NCBI GenBank assembly: GCA_910585565.1
Contig: CAJUFC010000153.1
Coordinates: 1 to 16,176 of the forward strand
Reading direction: 5' to 3'
From: an uncultured Eggerthellaceae bacterium
Lineage (GTDB): Bacteria; Actinomycetota; Coriobacteriia; Coriobacteriales; Eggerthellaceae
Length of the DNA stretch: 16,176 nt
Below are positions 1 to 8,063 of the stretch, piece by piece. The first letter of the stretch is position 1. Each line of letters opens with the position of its first letter. The position numbers were made by a program, and so were the translations under genes. Below the pieces are notes generated by a model that saw only the letters and a list, made by a program, of their open reading frames with translations, ran no database searches and was not told the origin of the DNA.

Positions 1-507
1 CAGCCCGAGACGCTTGACTTCCTTGACGCCGAGGAAATCGCGTTTTTGGAAGGCGCGCTCCCCCAGACCGACTTCCTCAACGAGGACAACGTCAACTTGG
101 ACCAGATCCGCACGAACAAGGACGAATGGATCATCAAGCCGTCTGACCATTACGGCGCTGACAACGTCTATGCGGGATGCGAGGTGTCGCAGGATGCATG
201 GAACGACCTCATCGACCGCTTCGCCAACGACCGGGCTGGCTATCCCTTCATCGTGCAGCGCTACATGCGTCCCTGGAAGACCGACACGCTGCCGCCGGAC
301 TACGGCATCCTCGAGGAGCCAGACGGAGACATCACCTGGAACCCGGCCCGATACAACAACCTCAACGGGCTTTATCTCTATGACGGACGCTTCCAGGGCG
401 TGTTCAGCCGGTTGGGGCCGCATCCCACCATCAGCAAGCAAAACGACGGGATGACGGCGGCAAGCCTATGGGTGGACGCTGACGTCGACTGCGGAGGCGA
501 GCTGTAG
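1..507 (+). CDS. Circularly permuted ATP-grasp protein (5' end outside window)
   Basis: The reading frame is open from the first base, so only the C-terminal 168 residues are present. The apparent TTG start at 46 is internal, because the frame continues upstream in sensible coding sequence. The segment WIIKPSDHYGADNVYAGCE (residues 43-61) resembles the ATP-binding lysine and glycine-rich loop of circularly permuted ATP-grasp and glutathionylspermidine-synthase-like proteins. It is followed by a YPFIVQRYM strand (about 81-89) and a GLYLYDGRFQGVFSRLG stretch (about 123-139), as in that fold. Family members ligate a carboxylate to an amine or thiol using ATP, often in peptide-like products. The substrate cannot be told here. 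The stop at 505-507 lies one base before the ATG of the next gene, so the two are probably co-translated. The family call is fairly secure and the function is open. Confidence 0.72.
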   Translation, partial: QPETLDFLDAEEIAFLEGALPQTDFLNEDNVNLDQIRTNKDEWIIKPSDHYGADNVYAGCEVSQDAWNDLIDRFANDRAGYPFIVQRYMRPWKTDTLPPDYGILEEPDGDITWNPARYNNLNGLYLYDGRFQGVFSRLGPHPTISKQNDGMTAASLWVDADVDCGGEL

Positions 508-508
508 C

Positions 509-1336
509 ATGACCGGCACGCCGACACGTCCCTCCCCGCGGGCAGCGCAAGAGAGGTTCGTCCTCGTTGCCGCCATCGCATTCCTGACGCTCACGTTCGT
601 CTTCTTCGGCTACGCCATCTGCGCAGGCGTGCCGTCCGTGACGACGGCCATCGCGACGAGCACCATTCAGCCGGGCGGCTCTCCTTTCACCAAAGAACAG
701 TTGGTGGCGGGCGCTGACGCCACGCGCGAGTATTCCTTCGGATCGCACGACGAGCAGGCGCTCTACGCCACCATCGCCGAGATGAACCGCGCAGCTGGCA
801 CGCCCTACGCCGACGCGACCACCGACGAGCTCACGTCAGCGCCTGTGGAATACACGATCGACGCGAGCGAGCTCGCCCACCTTGACGACGTCCATGCCTT
901 GGCGTCGCGCCTCTTCTCGCCGCTGCTCGGCGTGGCGGTCCTCGCGGCGTTTTTGCTGATGGTGGCGTTTCGCATGTTCGGCATCCGCCCGTTCGCGCGC
1001 GCCCTTCTGTGGAGCGGGGCGATCGCCTTGGGCATCATCGCCTTGCTGGCGCTTTGGGCCATCTTTGGATTCGACGGGCTGTTCGCGGCCATGCATGGCG
1101 CTCTGTTCGCGGACGGCACCTGGACGTTTCCGGCTGACTCGCTTCTGATAACGATGCTGCCCGCGCCCTTCTGGGCGGCCATGGCGCTCACATGGGCCGC
1201 TTCCTCGGCTCTGGTCGCGGCCGTCTCCCTCGCCGGAGGGCTCGTCATGCTCCGCAAGCGCGACGCCAGCGCGTATGCTCGGGCCGCCAGCGCGAAAGAG
1301 CCTTCCCCTGCCGCGTCCGAAGGGGCGTCTCGCTAG
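509..1336 (+). CDS. DUF1461 / TIGR01906-like integral membrane protein
   Basis: A 275-residue membrane protein of unknown function. There is one hydrophobic helix near the N-terminus (about 17-40), an extracytoplasmic region of about 95 residues, then three helices (about 137-158, 166-187 and 220-248) and a short charged tail. The layout fits the DUF1461 (TIGR01906) family: one helix, an outside domain ending in an acidic/His segment (here DASELAHLDDVHAL, 118-131), and a late FPADSLLITMLPAPFW motif (207-222). That family is common in Firmicutes and gut actinobacteria and has no established activity. The ATG follows the upstream stop by one base. A GGAGG about 10 bases upstream lies inside the preceding gene, which suggests translational coupling with the ATP-grasp gene. 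The stop overlaps that of the convergent thioesterase gene. Confidence 0.75.
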   Translation: MTGTPTRPSPRAAQERFVLVAAIAFLTLTFVFFGYAICAGVPSVTTAIATSTIQPGGSPFTKEQLVAGADATREYSFGSHDEQALYATIAEMNRAAGTPYADATTDELTSAPVEYTIDASELAHLDDVHALASRLFSPLLGVAVLAAFLLMVAFRMFGIRPFARALLWSGAIALGIIALLALWAIFGFDGLFAAMHGALFADGTWTFPADSLLITMLPAPFWAAMALTWAASSALVAAVSLAGGLVMLRKRDASAYARAASAKEPSPAASEGASR

Positions 1337-1821
1337 GCGCCCCGCTCGCACCCATCGTCGTTGTCGCCCCCAACGACGATGGGGTGATAGCAGGTGGTGA
1401 CGACCTTCGCGATGCGCTCGCCCGTATCATCGGTCACCTCGATCGTGTAAAAGCCTACCCGCCGCGCCGAGCGGTCCACGTCGCACGTGGCGATGAGCTT
1501 GGTGCCCTGCGTCGAGCGCATGAACTCGATGGTCGAGGAGAGCGACACGGCTGCTGCCTGACCGCACATGGCAGCGACTGCGAACGCATAGTCGGCCAGC
1601 GTGAACACAGCACCCCCCATGACATGCCCCTGGGCATTGAGGTGGCAGGGCTTGATCTTCATCTCGGCGACCCCGTGCCCCTTCCAGCCCTCGACGATGC
1701 GACACCCTGCCTGCTGGCTGGCAAAGGTGTCGCTCTTGAAGAACGCGCCAAGCTCTTCTGCGGTCGGATGGTCGGGCAGGCGCGGACCTGCGACGCCTGC
1801 GCCCTTGGAATCCTCAGTCAT
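1333..1821 (-). CDS. PaaI-like hotdog-fold thioesterase
   Basis: A 162-residue single-domain hotdog protein, probably hydrolysing an acyl-CoA or aryl-CoA thioester in the cytoplasm. The family signature is clear: H60-L-N62-A-Q-G65-H-V-M-G69-G70-A-V-F-T-L-A-D77. N62, G70 and D77 correspond to the substrate-binding and catalytic positions of PaaI-type enzymes. The usual HGG reads MGG, a variant I recall in other Gram-positive homologues. The beta strands that follow (SSTIEFMRS, KLIATCDVDRSARRVGFYTIEVTD) complete the fold. The ATG is preceded by GAGG at a sensible distance. It lies 27 bases downstream of the gltX stop on the same strand and is likely the last gene of the operon. The substrate is unknown. 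Confidence 0.85.
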   Translation of the reverse strand: MTEDSKGAGVAGPRLPDHPTAEELGAFFKSDTFASQQAGCRIVEGWKGHGVAEMKIKPCHLNAQGHVMGGAVFTLADYAFAVAAMCGQAAAVSLSSTIEFMRSTQGTKLIATCDVDRSARRVGFYTIEVTDDTGERIAKVVTTCYHPIVVGGDNDDGCERGA

Positions 1822-1848
1822 AGCGACCTCGCAATCATCTCAGGCGCC

Positions 1849-3441
1849 TTACAGCATCCCTTTGACGGCATCGATGCGCGCCAGGACGTCGGCGCGGTCC
1901 ATGAGCACGATCGACTCGAACAGCGGGGGCGACACCATGTTGCCGCTGACGGCGACGCGCAGCGGCTGGAAGAGGTTGCGTGGCTTGAGGCCCGCCTCCT
2001 CGCCGAGCGCACGGCAGCGCTCCTGCAATGGCTCGCACTCCCATGGCACACTCGCATCCGCCAGGACGTCGCGGCAGATCGCGAGCGCAGAGGCGGCACC
2101 GTCCTTGCCAAGCACCTTGGCCTGGGACTTCTCGTCAAGACGCACGTTCGGGCCCCAGAACAGGTACTCGAGCTTGGCCGGCAGCTCGTCGAAGCGCTCC
2201 ATGCGCTCGATGACGAGCGGGCATATCTCGCGATACCATGCGGGCCGATCAGCAACGTCGGCCAGCGCAGACTGCCACGTCATCTCCTCTACGCCCGCAC
2301 CCGGAACGCGCAGCTCTGAGGCCGCCTGGGCTGCCTCCTCCTGGGTGGGCGTCGGCGTGACCGTGACGCCTGCAGGCGCCTTCTCGCCAGCAACCTTGGC
2401 CATCGCGAGCCACGGGCCAGCCTCGCAGAGCCACTGCTCTGCATCCAGCTCGCGGATGTAGACGCCATCCATCCAGTTGAGCTTCTTCTCGTCGAAGATG
2501 CTGTCCTTCTTGGTGATGCGCGCAAGCGAGAAGTCGTGCGCGAGCTGGGAGCGCGGGATGATGGTCGTCTCTCCATCGAGCGACCAGCCCAAAAGCGCCA
2601 GGAAGTTGACCATCGCGTCAGCTAGGTATCCCCGGTCGCGATACTCCTCCACGTTCGTCGCCCCATGGCGCTTGGAGAGCTTCTTGCCGTCAGGCCCCAA
2701 GATCATGGGCAGGTGCGCGAACGTCGGCACGTCATAGCCCAGCGCCTCGTAGATGAGGATCTGCCGCGGCGTGTTCGACAGGTGGTCGTCTCCGCGGATG
2801 ACATGGGTGATGCCCATGTTGGCGTCGTCGCATACGCAGGCGAAGTTATAGGTGGGACTGCCGTCTGTGCGCACGAGAATGAGGTCGTCCATGACGTCTG
2901 CCGGGAACTCCATGTGCCCATAGACCGCGTCATCGAACGCGATGGGCGCATGACGTTCGGGCACGCGCAGCCTCCAGACGTGCGGCTCGCCCGCCTCGAT
3001 GCGGCGCGCAGCCTCCGCAGCGTCGAGCGCGCGGCAGCGGCCCACGTACCCGGCATATCCGCCGTCTGCCTTCTCGGCAGCGGCGCGATCGGCCTCCAGC
3101 TGCTCCTTCGCGCAGAAGCACGGATAGGCAGCCCCCTTCGCCTTCAGCTCCTCGAGGGCCGCCTCATAGGTCTGCATGCGCTCCATCTGGAAATAGGGGC
3201 CTGTGTCTCCGCCCACCTCGGGGCCTTCGTCCCAATCGAGACCCAGCCAGCGCATCGCCCGCAAGATAATCTGGACGTTCTCCTCTGTCGAGCGCTCCGG
3301 GTCGGTGTCCTCGATGCGCAGGATGAACGTGCCGCCTTGCGAGCGCGCGAACGCCCAGTTGTAGATCGCCGTGCGCGCGCCGCCGATGTGGAGCATGCCC
3401 GTCGGCGAGGGCGCAAAGCGCACCCTAACGTCTTTCGCCAT
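1849..3441 (-). CDS. gltX: Glutamyl-tRNA synthetase
   Basis: A class I aminoacyl-tRNA synthetase of 530 residues that charges tRNA-Glu with glutamate in the cytoplasm. The N-terminal Rossmann domain opens with VRFAPSPTG and the HIGH-type motif HIGG (18-21), then RIEDTDPERS (42-51). The KMSKS-type motif is KLSKR (254-258) after PMILGPDGK. The cysteines of CFC (108-110) and C136 could be part of a zinc site like that of E. coli GluRS, but the fourth ligand is not obvious. It is slightly longer than the usual 470-500 residues. Extra sequence rich in Ala, Pro and Thr (about 350-390) precedes the anticodon-binding region. The ATG has an AAGGAAAG ribosome-binding site and starts 39 bases after the mfd stop. 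Whether it is discriminating or also charges tRNA-Gln cannot be read here. Confidence 0.97.
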   Translation of the reverse strand: MAKDVRVRFAPSPTGMLHIGGARTAIYNWAFARSQGGTFILRIEDTDPERSTEENVQIILRAMRWLGLDWDEGPEVGGDTGPYFQMERMQTYEAALEELKAKGAAYPCFCAKEQLEADRAAAEKADGGYAGYVGRCRALDAAEAARRIEAGEPHVWRLRVPERHAPIAFDDAVYGHMEFPADVMDDLILVRTDGSPTYNFACVCDDANMGITHVIRGDDHLSNTPRQILIYEALGYDVPTFAHLPMILGPDGKKLSKRHGATNVEEYRDRGYLADAMVNFLALLGWSLDGETTIIPRSQLAHDFSLARITKKDSIFDEKKLNWMDGVYIRELDAEQWLCEAGPWLAMAKVAGEKAPAGVTVTPTPTQEEAAQAASELRVPGAGVEEMTWQSALADVADRPAWYREICPLVIERMERFDELPAKLEYLFWGPNVRLDEKSQAKVLGKDGAASALAICRDVLADASVPWECEPLQERCRALGEEAGLKPRNLFQPLRVAVSGNMVSPPLFESIVLMDRADVLARIDAVKGML

Positions 3442-3480
3442 GATTGCTTTCCTTCTGTTCGTTTCGACCTGCCCGAAGCG

Positions 3481-6400
3481 TCAGTCCGCCCGAGCTTCCT
3501 TGACATTATATATGCCGTGCAGAAGCTCGGTGATCTGCATGGCAATCTTGTCCTCATGGCCAAGGTCAATCGAGCCGAGCTTGCGCACGTTGGCGATGAG
3601 CTTCTTCTTGTCGGCCAGATAGCGCGCGCCCTTGCGCTTGAGCGGGATCAGCTGGTCGCGGTCGAGCGTGATGCCCTCGATGGTGAGGTTGCCACTCGCC
3701 ACGGAGATCGAGCTGATGCCGTGCTCGGAAGCGAACGCGCGCAGCTTCTCCTTGGCAAACAGGCTCTTTGCCGGCGCCGGCATATCGGGATACACGCGCA
3801 CCATATCGACGCGCAAGCGCTCGATGTCCGCCTCGACGAGCGCGCCGGCCAGCCGGCGGTACCACAGCACGCGCTCGGAGATGTCGGCGATGTAGTCGGC
3901 CGGCAGATACATGTGGCCCGGGATGTTGATCGTGATGTCAGACGCGCTCAGCGACTCGATGCCGCGCACGACGCCTTCGCCCTCGCGCGCCTCGGCCACG
4001 GCCTGGTTGAGCATCTGCGCGAACAGATCGAAACCGACGGCAGACATGTTGCCCGACTGCTCGGCGCCCAGCAGGTTGCCCGCGCCGCGAATCTCGAGGT
4101 CGCGCATGGCGATGCGCATGCCGCTGCCCAGCTCCTGGTTCTCCGAAAGCGCCGTCAGGCGCGCCTGGGCCTCCTCGGTCAGCGGGATCTCTTCCGGGAA
4201 CATGAAGAAGGCAAACGCCTGCTCGGTCGAGCGGCCGACACGCCCTTTGAGCTGGTACATCTGCGACAGGCCCAGCCGCTGCGCGTCCTCGATGATAAGC
4301 GTGTTGGTGCGCGGGTTGTCGATGCCGCTCTCGATGATGGTCGTCGCGACGAGCACGTCAAGCGTGCCTGCCGCGAAGTCCTCCATGACACGCTCGAGCT
4401 CCTCTTTGGACATCTTGCCATGCGCCACGCCCACGCGCGCCTCGGGCGCCGCCTCCACGACGCGCTCGGCGGCCTCCTCGATGGTGTTCACGCGGTTCGA
4501 GACGTAATAGACCTGACCGCCCCGCGCCAGCTCCTGACGCACGGCCGCCGAGACGACGTCGGGGTCCCACTCCCCCACGTGCACCTTGACTGGCAGCCTT
4601 CCCGACGGCGGCGTCAGGATGAGCGACATGTCGCGCACGCCGGACACGGCCATCTGCATCGTGCGCGGGATGGGCGTGGCCGACAGCGTCAGAATGTCGA
4701 TGTACTCGCGCAGGTTCTTGAACTGCTCTTTGTGCGCCACGCCGAAGCGCTGTTCCTCGTCGATGATGACGAGCCCGAGATTCTTGGGATTCACGTCACG
4801 CGAGAGCAGGCGGTGGGTGCCGATGAGCACGCCCACGTCACCCTTGGCGAAGTCCTCGAGGATCTGCGTCTGCTCTGAGGCGCTCTTGAAGCGCGAGATA
4901 GCCTCCACACGGATGTCGTAGGGCGCCAGCCGCGCAGCAAAGCTCGCGAAGTGCTGCTGCGCCAAGATGGTCGTCGGGCACAGCACCATGACCTGGCGTC
5001 CGTTCTGCGCCGCGATGAAGGCGGCCCTGATCGCCACCTCGGTCTTGCCGAAGCCCACATCCCCGCAGACGAGGCGGTCCATCGGGCGGCTCGAGCGCAT
5101 GTCGGCCTTCACGTCCTCGATGGCCGCCAGCTGATCAGGCGTCTCCTCGAAGGGGAAGTCCTCTTCCATCTGCTGCATCCAGGGCGTGTCCACCTCAAAG
5201 CGAAAGCCCTTCGTGGCAGCACGGCGAGAATAGACCTCGATGAGGTCGAAGGCGAGCTTCTTGGACGCGCGCCGTGCCTTGGCGACGGCCCGCGACCAGT
5301 CGGTCGAGTTGAGGCGCGTGATCTTGGGGGCCTGGCCCTCGGGTCCCACGTAGCGCGTGACCTTGTCGAACTGCTCGGCCGGCAAGAACAGCTTGTCGCC
5401 TTCGGCATAGTCGAGCTCGAGGTAGTCGCGCTCCACCCCGCCGATCTCGCGCAGCACCAGTCCGGCGAAGTAGGCGATGCCGTACGTCTCGTGGACGACG
5501 TAGTCGCCGGCCGTATAAGGAAACGTGATGTCGGTGACGTTGATGCGCTTCTCTGCGCGCGCGCCGGTCTTGGCCCCCTTCAGATCCTCGAGCGAGGCCA
5601 TGACGAGCTTTGCCTTGGGCACCACGATGCCAAGCGGCACCTCCACCTCGACGATGTTGACCGCCCCTTTGGCCAGGGGGGCAGAATGCGCGTCGAGTGA
5701 GTCCAGCCGCTCGCGAATGGGAATGGCGTGATCCACGAAGGCAAGCTCGATGTCAGCGCGCGCCCGCGCCCCTGGGGCGCTGAAGAGGCAGATGTAGCCG
5801 CCGTCGATCCAGTTCTTCATCTTCCCGAACAGCCGCTCGGTCGAGCGAGACAAATCGACGCGCTTCACCGGCACCTCGTCGTCCAGCTCGACGCCCAGCT
5901 GCATGATCGACACGTACGTCGCATGCACGCCACCGCCGAAGCTCGCCTGGGCAGGCGGCGTGTACAGGCTCTCCACGTTGAGGTAGGTCCCCTTGAACGT
6001 CTCGGCGGCATCCTCGAAGGCATGCGACATGTCGTCGAATATCGCGCGCGGCTCGACGAGCGTCACGAGCGCATTCGGCCCCACGTAGTCGCCCAACGAT
6101 GCCGTCTTCTTGTAGAAATACGGCAAGAGCACGTCTGCGCCATCGAAGCGCAGGCCTCCTTCCAGCTTCTCCAAGACCTCGCGGATTGCCTTGTTGGTGA
6201 GCGCGACCTTCTCGATGGCCGCGCGCGCCTGGGCGAGGGCGGCATCAGTCACCGGCATCTCGGTCACCGGATAGATGCGCACCTCGGGCATGCTCGCGAT
6301 CATCTGTCCCGTCGACGGGACGATCTGGCGGATGTCTTCCAGCTCGTCCCCGAAGAAGTCGAGCCTGACGGGAAAATCGACGTTACCGGGAAACACGTCG

Positions 6401-6969
6401 ATAGCGCCTCCGCGCATGGCAAAGGTGCCCACCCCATCCAGCTCGCCGGTGTTCACGTACCCATACGACTCCAAAAGACGCCTGAGCGCATCCACGTCCG
6501 CGATGCGGCCATCGTCCATCTCGTCCAGCATGCCCCCCGCAACGAGATGGATGGGACGCGTGATATCGGCGGTGGGGGGCGCCATGTCGCGAATCAGCGA
6601 GCGGGCGCTGGCCACCACGATGACCGCGCGCCCCGCACGAAGCGCATCAGCCGCAGACAATCGCGTCGCGATGACGCGCGGGTCGGCCTTCTGCCCGCGT
6701 TGGGGCTGATCGGTCCGCTCCGGAAAGCGCAGGACCGACTCTTCCCCCACATACGAGGCGATGGTGCGCGCGAACGCGTCAGCCGCATCCTCGCCCGGCA
6801 CGACGACAAGCGTCGGCTGCGCTCTGTGCGCGAAGCGCGCCGCTGCGAAGAACGGACGCGCAGACGACACGATGCCCAAGGCGGCATCGGTGCCAGCATC
6901 AAGCTTGCCCCAGAATGCGCGGACGCATCCGGACTTCTCGATGACCTTTGTCAGAGCATCTATCAGCAT
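3481..6969 (-). CDS. mfd: Transcription-repair coupling factor Mfd
   Basis: A full-length, 1162-residue Mfd, which removes RNA polymerase stalled at DNA lesions and recruits UvrA. Domains in order: a UvrB-like N-terminal region without a nucleotide site (about 1-330); a CarD-like RNA-polymerase-interaction domain (about 485-545, starting AGDYVVHETYGIAYFAG); a superfamily 2 translocase with Walker A GDVGFGKT (636-643), DEEQ box (737-740), motif III LSATPIPRT (762-770) and motif VI QLKGRVGRS (906-914); the RecG-like TRG segment SENQELGSGMRIAMRDLEIRG (942-962); and a C-terminal TRCF domain (about 1020-1150). All key motifs are intact. No Shine-Dalgarno is visible in the 16 bases between the hydrogenase-protease stop and this ATG, so coupled translation is likely. 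Confidence 0.98.
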   Translation of the reverse strand: MLIDALTKVIEKSGCVRAFWGKLDAGTDAALGIVSSARPFFAAARFAHRAQPTLVVVPGEDAADAFARTIASYVGEESVLRFPERTDQPQRGQKADPRVIATRLSAADALRAGRAVIVVASARSLIRDMAPPTADITRPIHLVAGGMLDEMDDGRIADVDALRRLLESYGYVNTGELDGVGTFAMRGGAIDVFPGNVDFPVRLDFFGDELEDIRQIVPSTGQMIASMPEVRIYPVTEMPVTDAALAQARAAIEKVALTNKAIREVLEKLEGGLRFDGADVLLPYFYKKTASLGDYVGPNALVTLVEPRAIFDDMSHAFEDAAETFKGTYLNVESLYTPPAQASFGGGVHATYVSIMQLGVELDDEVPVKRVDLSRSTERLFGKMKNWIDGGYICLFSAPGARARADIELAFVDHAIPIRERLDSLDAHSAPLAKGAVNIVEVEVPLGIVVPKAKLVMASLEDLKGAKTGARAEKRINVTDITFPYTAGDYVVHETYGIAYFAGLVLREIGGVERDYLELDYAEGDKLFLPAEQFDKVTRYVGPEGQAPKITRLNSTDWSRAVAKARRASKKLAFDLIEVYSRRAATKGFRFEVDTPWMQQMEEDFPFEETPDQLAAIEDVKADMRSSRPMDRLVCGDVGFGKTEVAIRAAFIAAQNGRQVMVLCPTTILAQQHFASFAARLAPYDIRVEAISRFKSASEQTQILEDFAKGDVGVLIGTHRLLSRDVNPKNLGLVIIDEEQRFGVAHKEQFKNLREYIDILTLSATPIPRTMQMAVSGVRDMSLILTPPSGRLPVKVHVGEWDPDVVSAAVRQELARGGQVYYVSNRVNTIEEAAERVVEAAPEARVGVAHGKMSKEELERVMEDFAAGTLDVLVATTIIESGIDNPRTNTLIIEDAQRLGLSQMYQLKGRVGRSTEQAFAFFMFPEEIPLTEEAQARLTALSENQELGSGMRIAMRDLEIRGAGNLLGAEQSGNMSAVGFDLFAQMLNQAVAEAREGEGVVRGIESLSASDITINIPGHMYLPADYIADISERVLWYRRLAGALVEADIERLRVDMVRVYPDMPAPAKSLFAKEKLRAFASEHGISSISVASGNLTIEGITLDRDQLIPLKRKGARYLADKKKLIANVRKLGSIDLGHEDKIAMQITELLHGIYNVKEARAD

Positions 6970-6985
6970 GGTGGCAATGATACGG

Positions 6986-7528
6986 CTATTCCGTCATCTC
7001 GTGGTGCCAGCCGGGACGAATTTTCTCGCCCGTTTCCCGAAAGACGACCTCCACGCCGCGACGCACGAGATCGGCGAGCACGGCTTCCACCAGCAAGGGC
7101 ACGCTGTCGTGGACCGGGCGCGTGAGCGCCACCGTCACCATCTCGGGCGCGGAGTTGGCAACCTGCATGCCGAAGCAGCGCCCCTCGCACTCATAGCCGA
7201 CGAGTAGCGCCGCATCGAACAGGTCGGCCAGCGACAGCTCGTGCAGCGACGCCGTGGCACCATGATGGCGCTCCATGTCGTCCGGCTCGAACTCGAACAC
7301 GGTGCCAGCAGGCTCGCCCGTGCCATCGACTGCGTCCACCGTCACGATGTAGTCGCACGTCTCGACATAGCCCAGCATGTCGAGCCCCATGCAGCCCACG
7401 TCCCGTATCTCGACGCTGTCGGGAAACGCATAGGAGCGCGTCAGCTCCTCGTAGACGACCGGCCCCAGCCCGTCGTCCAGCATGAGCTTGTTTCCCACGC
7501 AGAATATGGCTATCTTCTCGTCGTTCAT
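6986..7528 (-). CDS. [NiFe]-hydrogenase maturation protease (HybD/HycI family)
   Basis: A 180-residue cytoplasmic endopeptidase of the family that clips the C-terminal tail from the nickel-loaded large subunit of [NiFe] hydrogenases. The N-terminal signature is FCVGNKLMLDDGLGPVVYEEL (residues 9-29). D19, D65 (in VDAVDG) and H96 (in SLHEL) align with the nickel-sensing Glu16, Asp62 and His93 of E. coli HybD. I chose the ATG at 7526-7528. A longer TTG start at 7562-7564 would add 12 residues with no ribosome-binding site or family match. The gene sits between a small membrane protein and mfd with short gaps. No hydrogenase structural gene is in the window, so its substrate must be encoded elsewhere. 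The family call is strong; the exact hydrogenase served is unknown. Confidence 0.88.
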   Translation of the reverse strand: MNDEKIAIFCVGNKLMLDDGLGPVVYEELTRSYAFPDSVEIRDVGCMGLDMLGYVETCDYIVTVDAVDGTGEPAGTVFEFEPDDMERHHGATASLHELSLADLFDAALLVGYECEGRCFGMQVANSAPEMVTVALTRPVHDSVPLLVEAVLADLVRRGVEVVFRETGEKIRPGWHHEMTE

Positions 7529-7591
7529 GTTCGCTCGAATCGACCTGACCGGCCCGCAGGGCAAAAGCGCCCGCAGCGCTGATGCACAGGC

Positions 7592-8014
7592 CTATACCTC
7601 GGTCCTGATGTTGAGGTTGTAGAAGGTGGCAAGCGCCACAGCCACCACGGCGAGCGCGATGCTCACGACCGCCCAGATGCGCTGGCGCTTGAGGTACGCC
7701 TCGCGCGAGACGCCGGCATCCTCTGCCCGGTGGGCGGCGATCGGCTGGCTCACGATGGCAAAGGCAACGGTCACCCCCAAAAGCGCCAGCGCGACCGATA
7801 CGGCCATCGCCACGTTGACGACGCTCGGGTCGAGGTAGGTGGCGTAAAACAGGTTGTCCGCCACAAGCCACGCCGGGTAGTAGAGAATCGTAATCCAAAA
7901 GCCATGGGCCGGCCCCCAGATCGGCGGCATGAAGAAGGCTCCCACGTTGAGGCGCGGGAGCCCTTGCATGAACTTCTCCTCTTGGGCGATCTGCTCGTCA
8001 GTAAGCTCTGCCAT
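7592..8014 (-). CDS. Small membrane protein with GAFFxPxIWG motif, unknown function
   Basis: A 140-residue membrane protein that I do not recognise as a named family. A charged N-terminal tail (TDEQIAQEEKFMQGLPRLN) leads into N23-V-G-A-F-F-M-P-P-I-W-G34, a motif seen at the membrane entry of several small DUF2628-like proteins. Helices follow at about 36-53, 66-88 and 113-133, with a basic loop (about 94-113) between the last two. I prefer the ATG at 8012-8014. An in-frame GTG at 8027-8029 would add five residues, and neither start has a clear ribosome-binding site. It lies 49 bases after the yebC stop and 63 bases before the hydrogenase protease start, all on one strand. A link with the hydrogenase is possible but rests only on adjacency. 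Confidence 0.7.
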   Translation of the reverse strand: MAELTDEQIAQEEKFMQGLPRLNVGAFFMPPIWGPAHGFWITILYYPAWLVADNLFYATYLDPSVVNVAMAVSVALALLGVTVAFAIVSQPIAAHRAEDAGVSREAYLKRQRIWAVVSIALAVVAVALATFYNLNIRTEV

Positions 8015-8063
8015 CGTCTGGCTCAGCACGCATCCGGCACGAAACGCTGATCCGTCAGCCCGA

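Noticed and set aside
1192..2319. A 375-codon open frame on the + strand across the thioesterase and gltX
   Set aside because: It crosses three real genes on both strands and has no protein-family features. It is a shadow frame.
2665..4878. A 737-codon open frame on the + strand opposite gltX and mfd
   Set aside because: It is antisense to two intact, well-recognised genes. The product is Arg/His/Leu/Ala/Asp-rich with no family match, as expected from the mirror frame of GC-rich coding DNA.
5728..7125. A 465-codon open frame on the + strand opposite mfd and the hydrogenase protease
   Set aside because: The same shadow effect: high Arg/His content, no recognisable motif, and it lies across two real genes.
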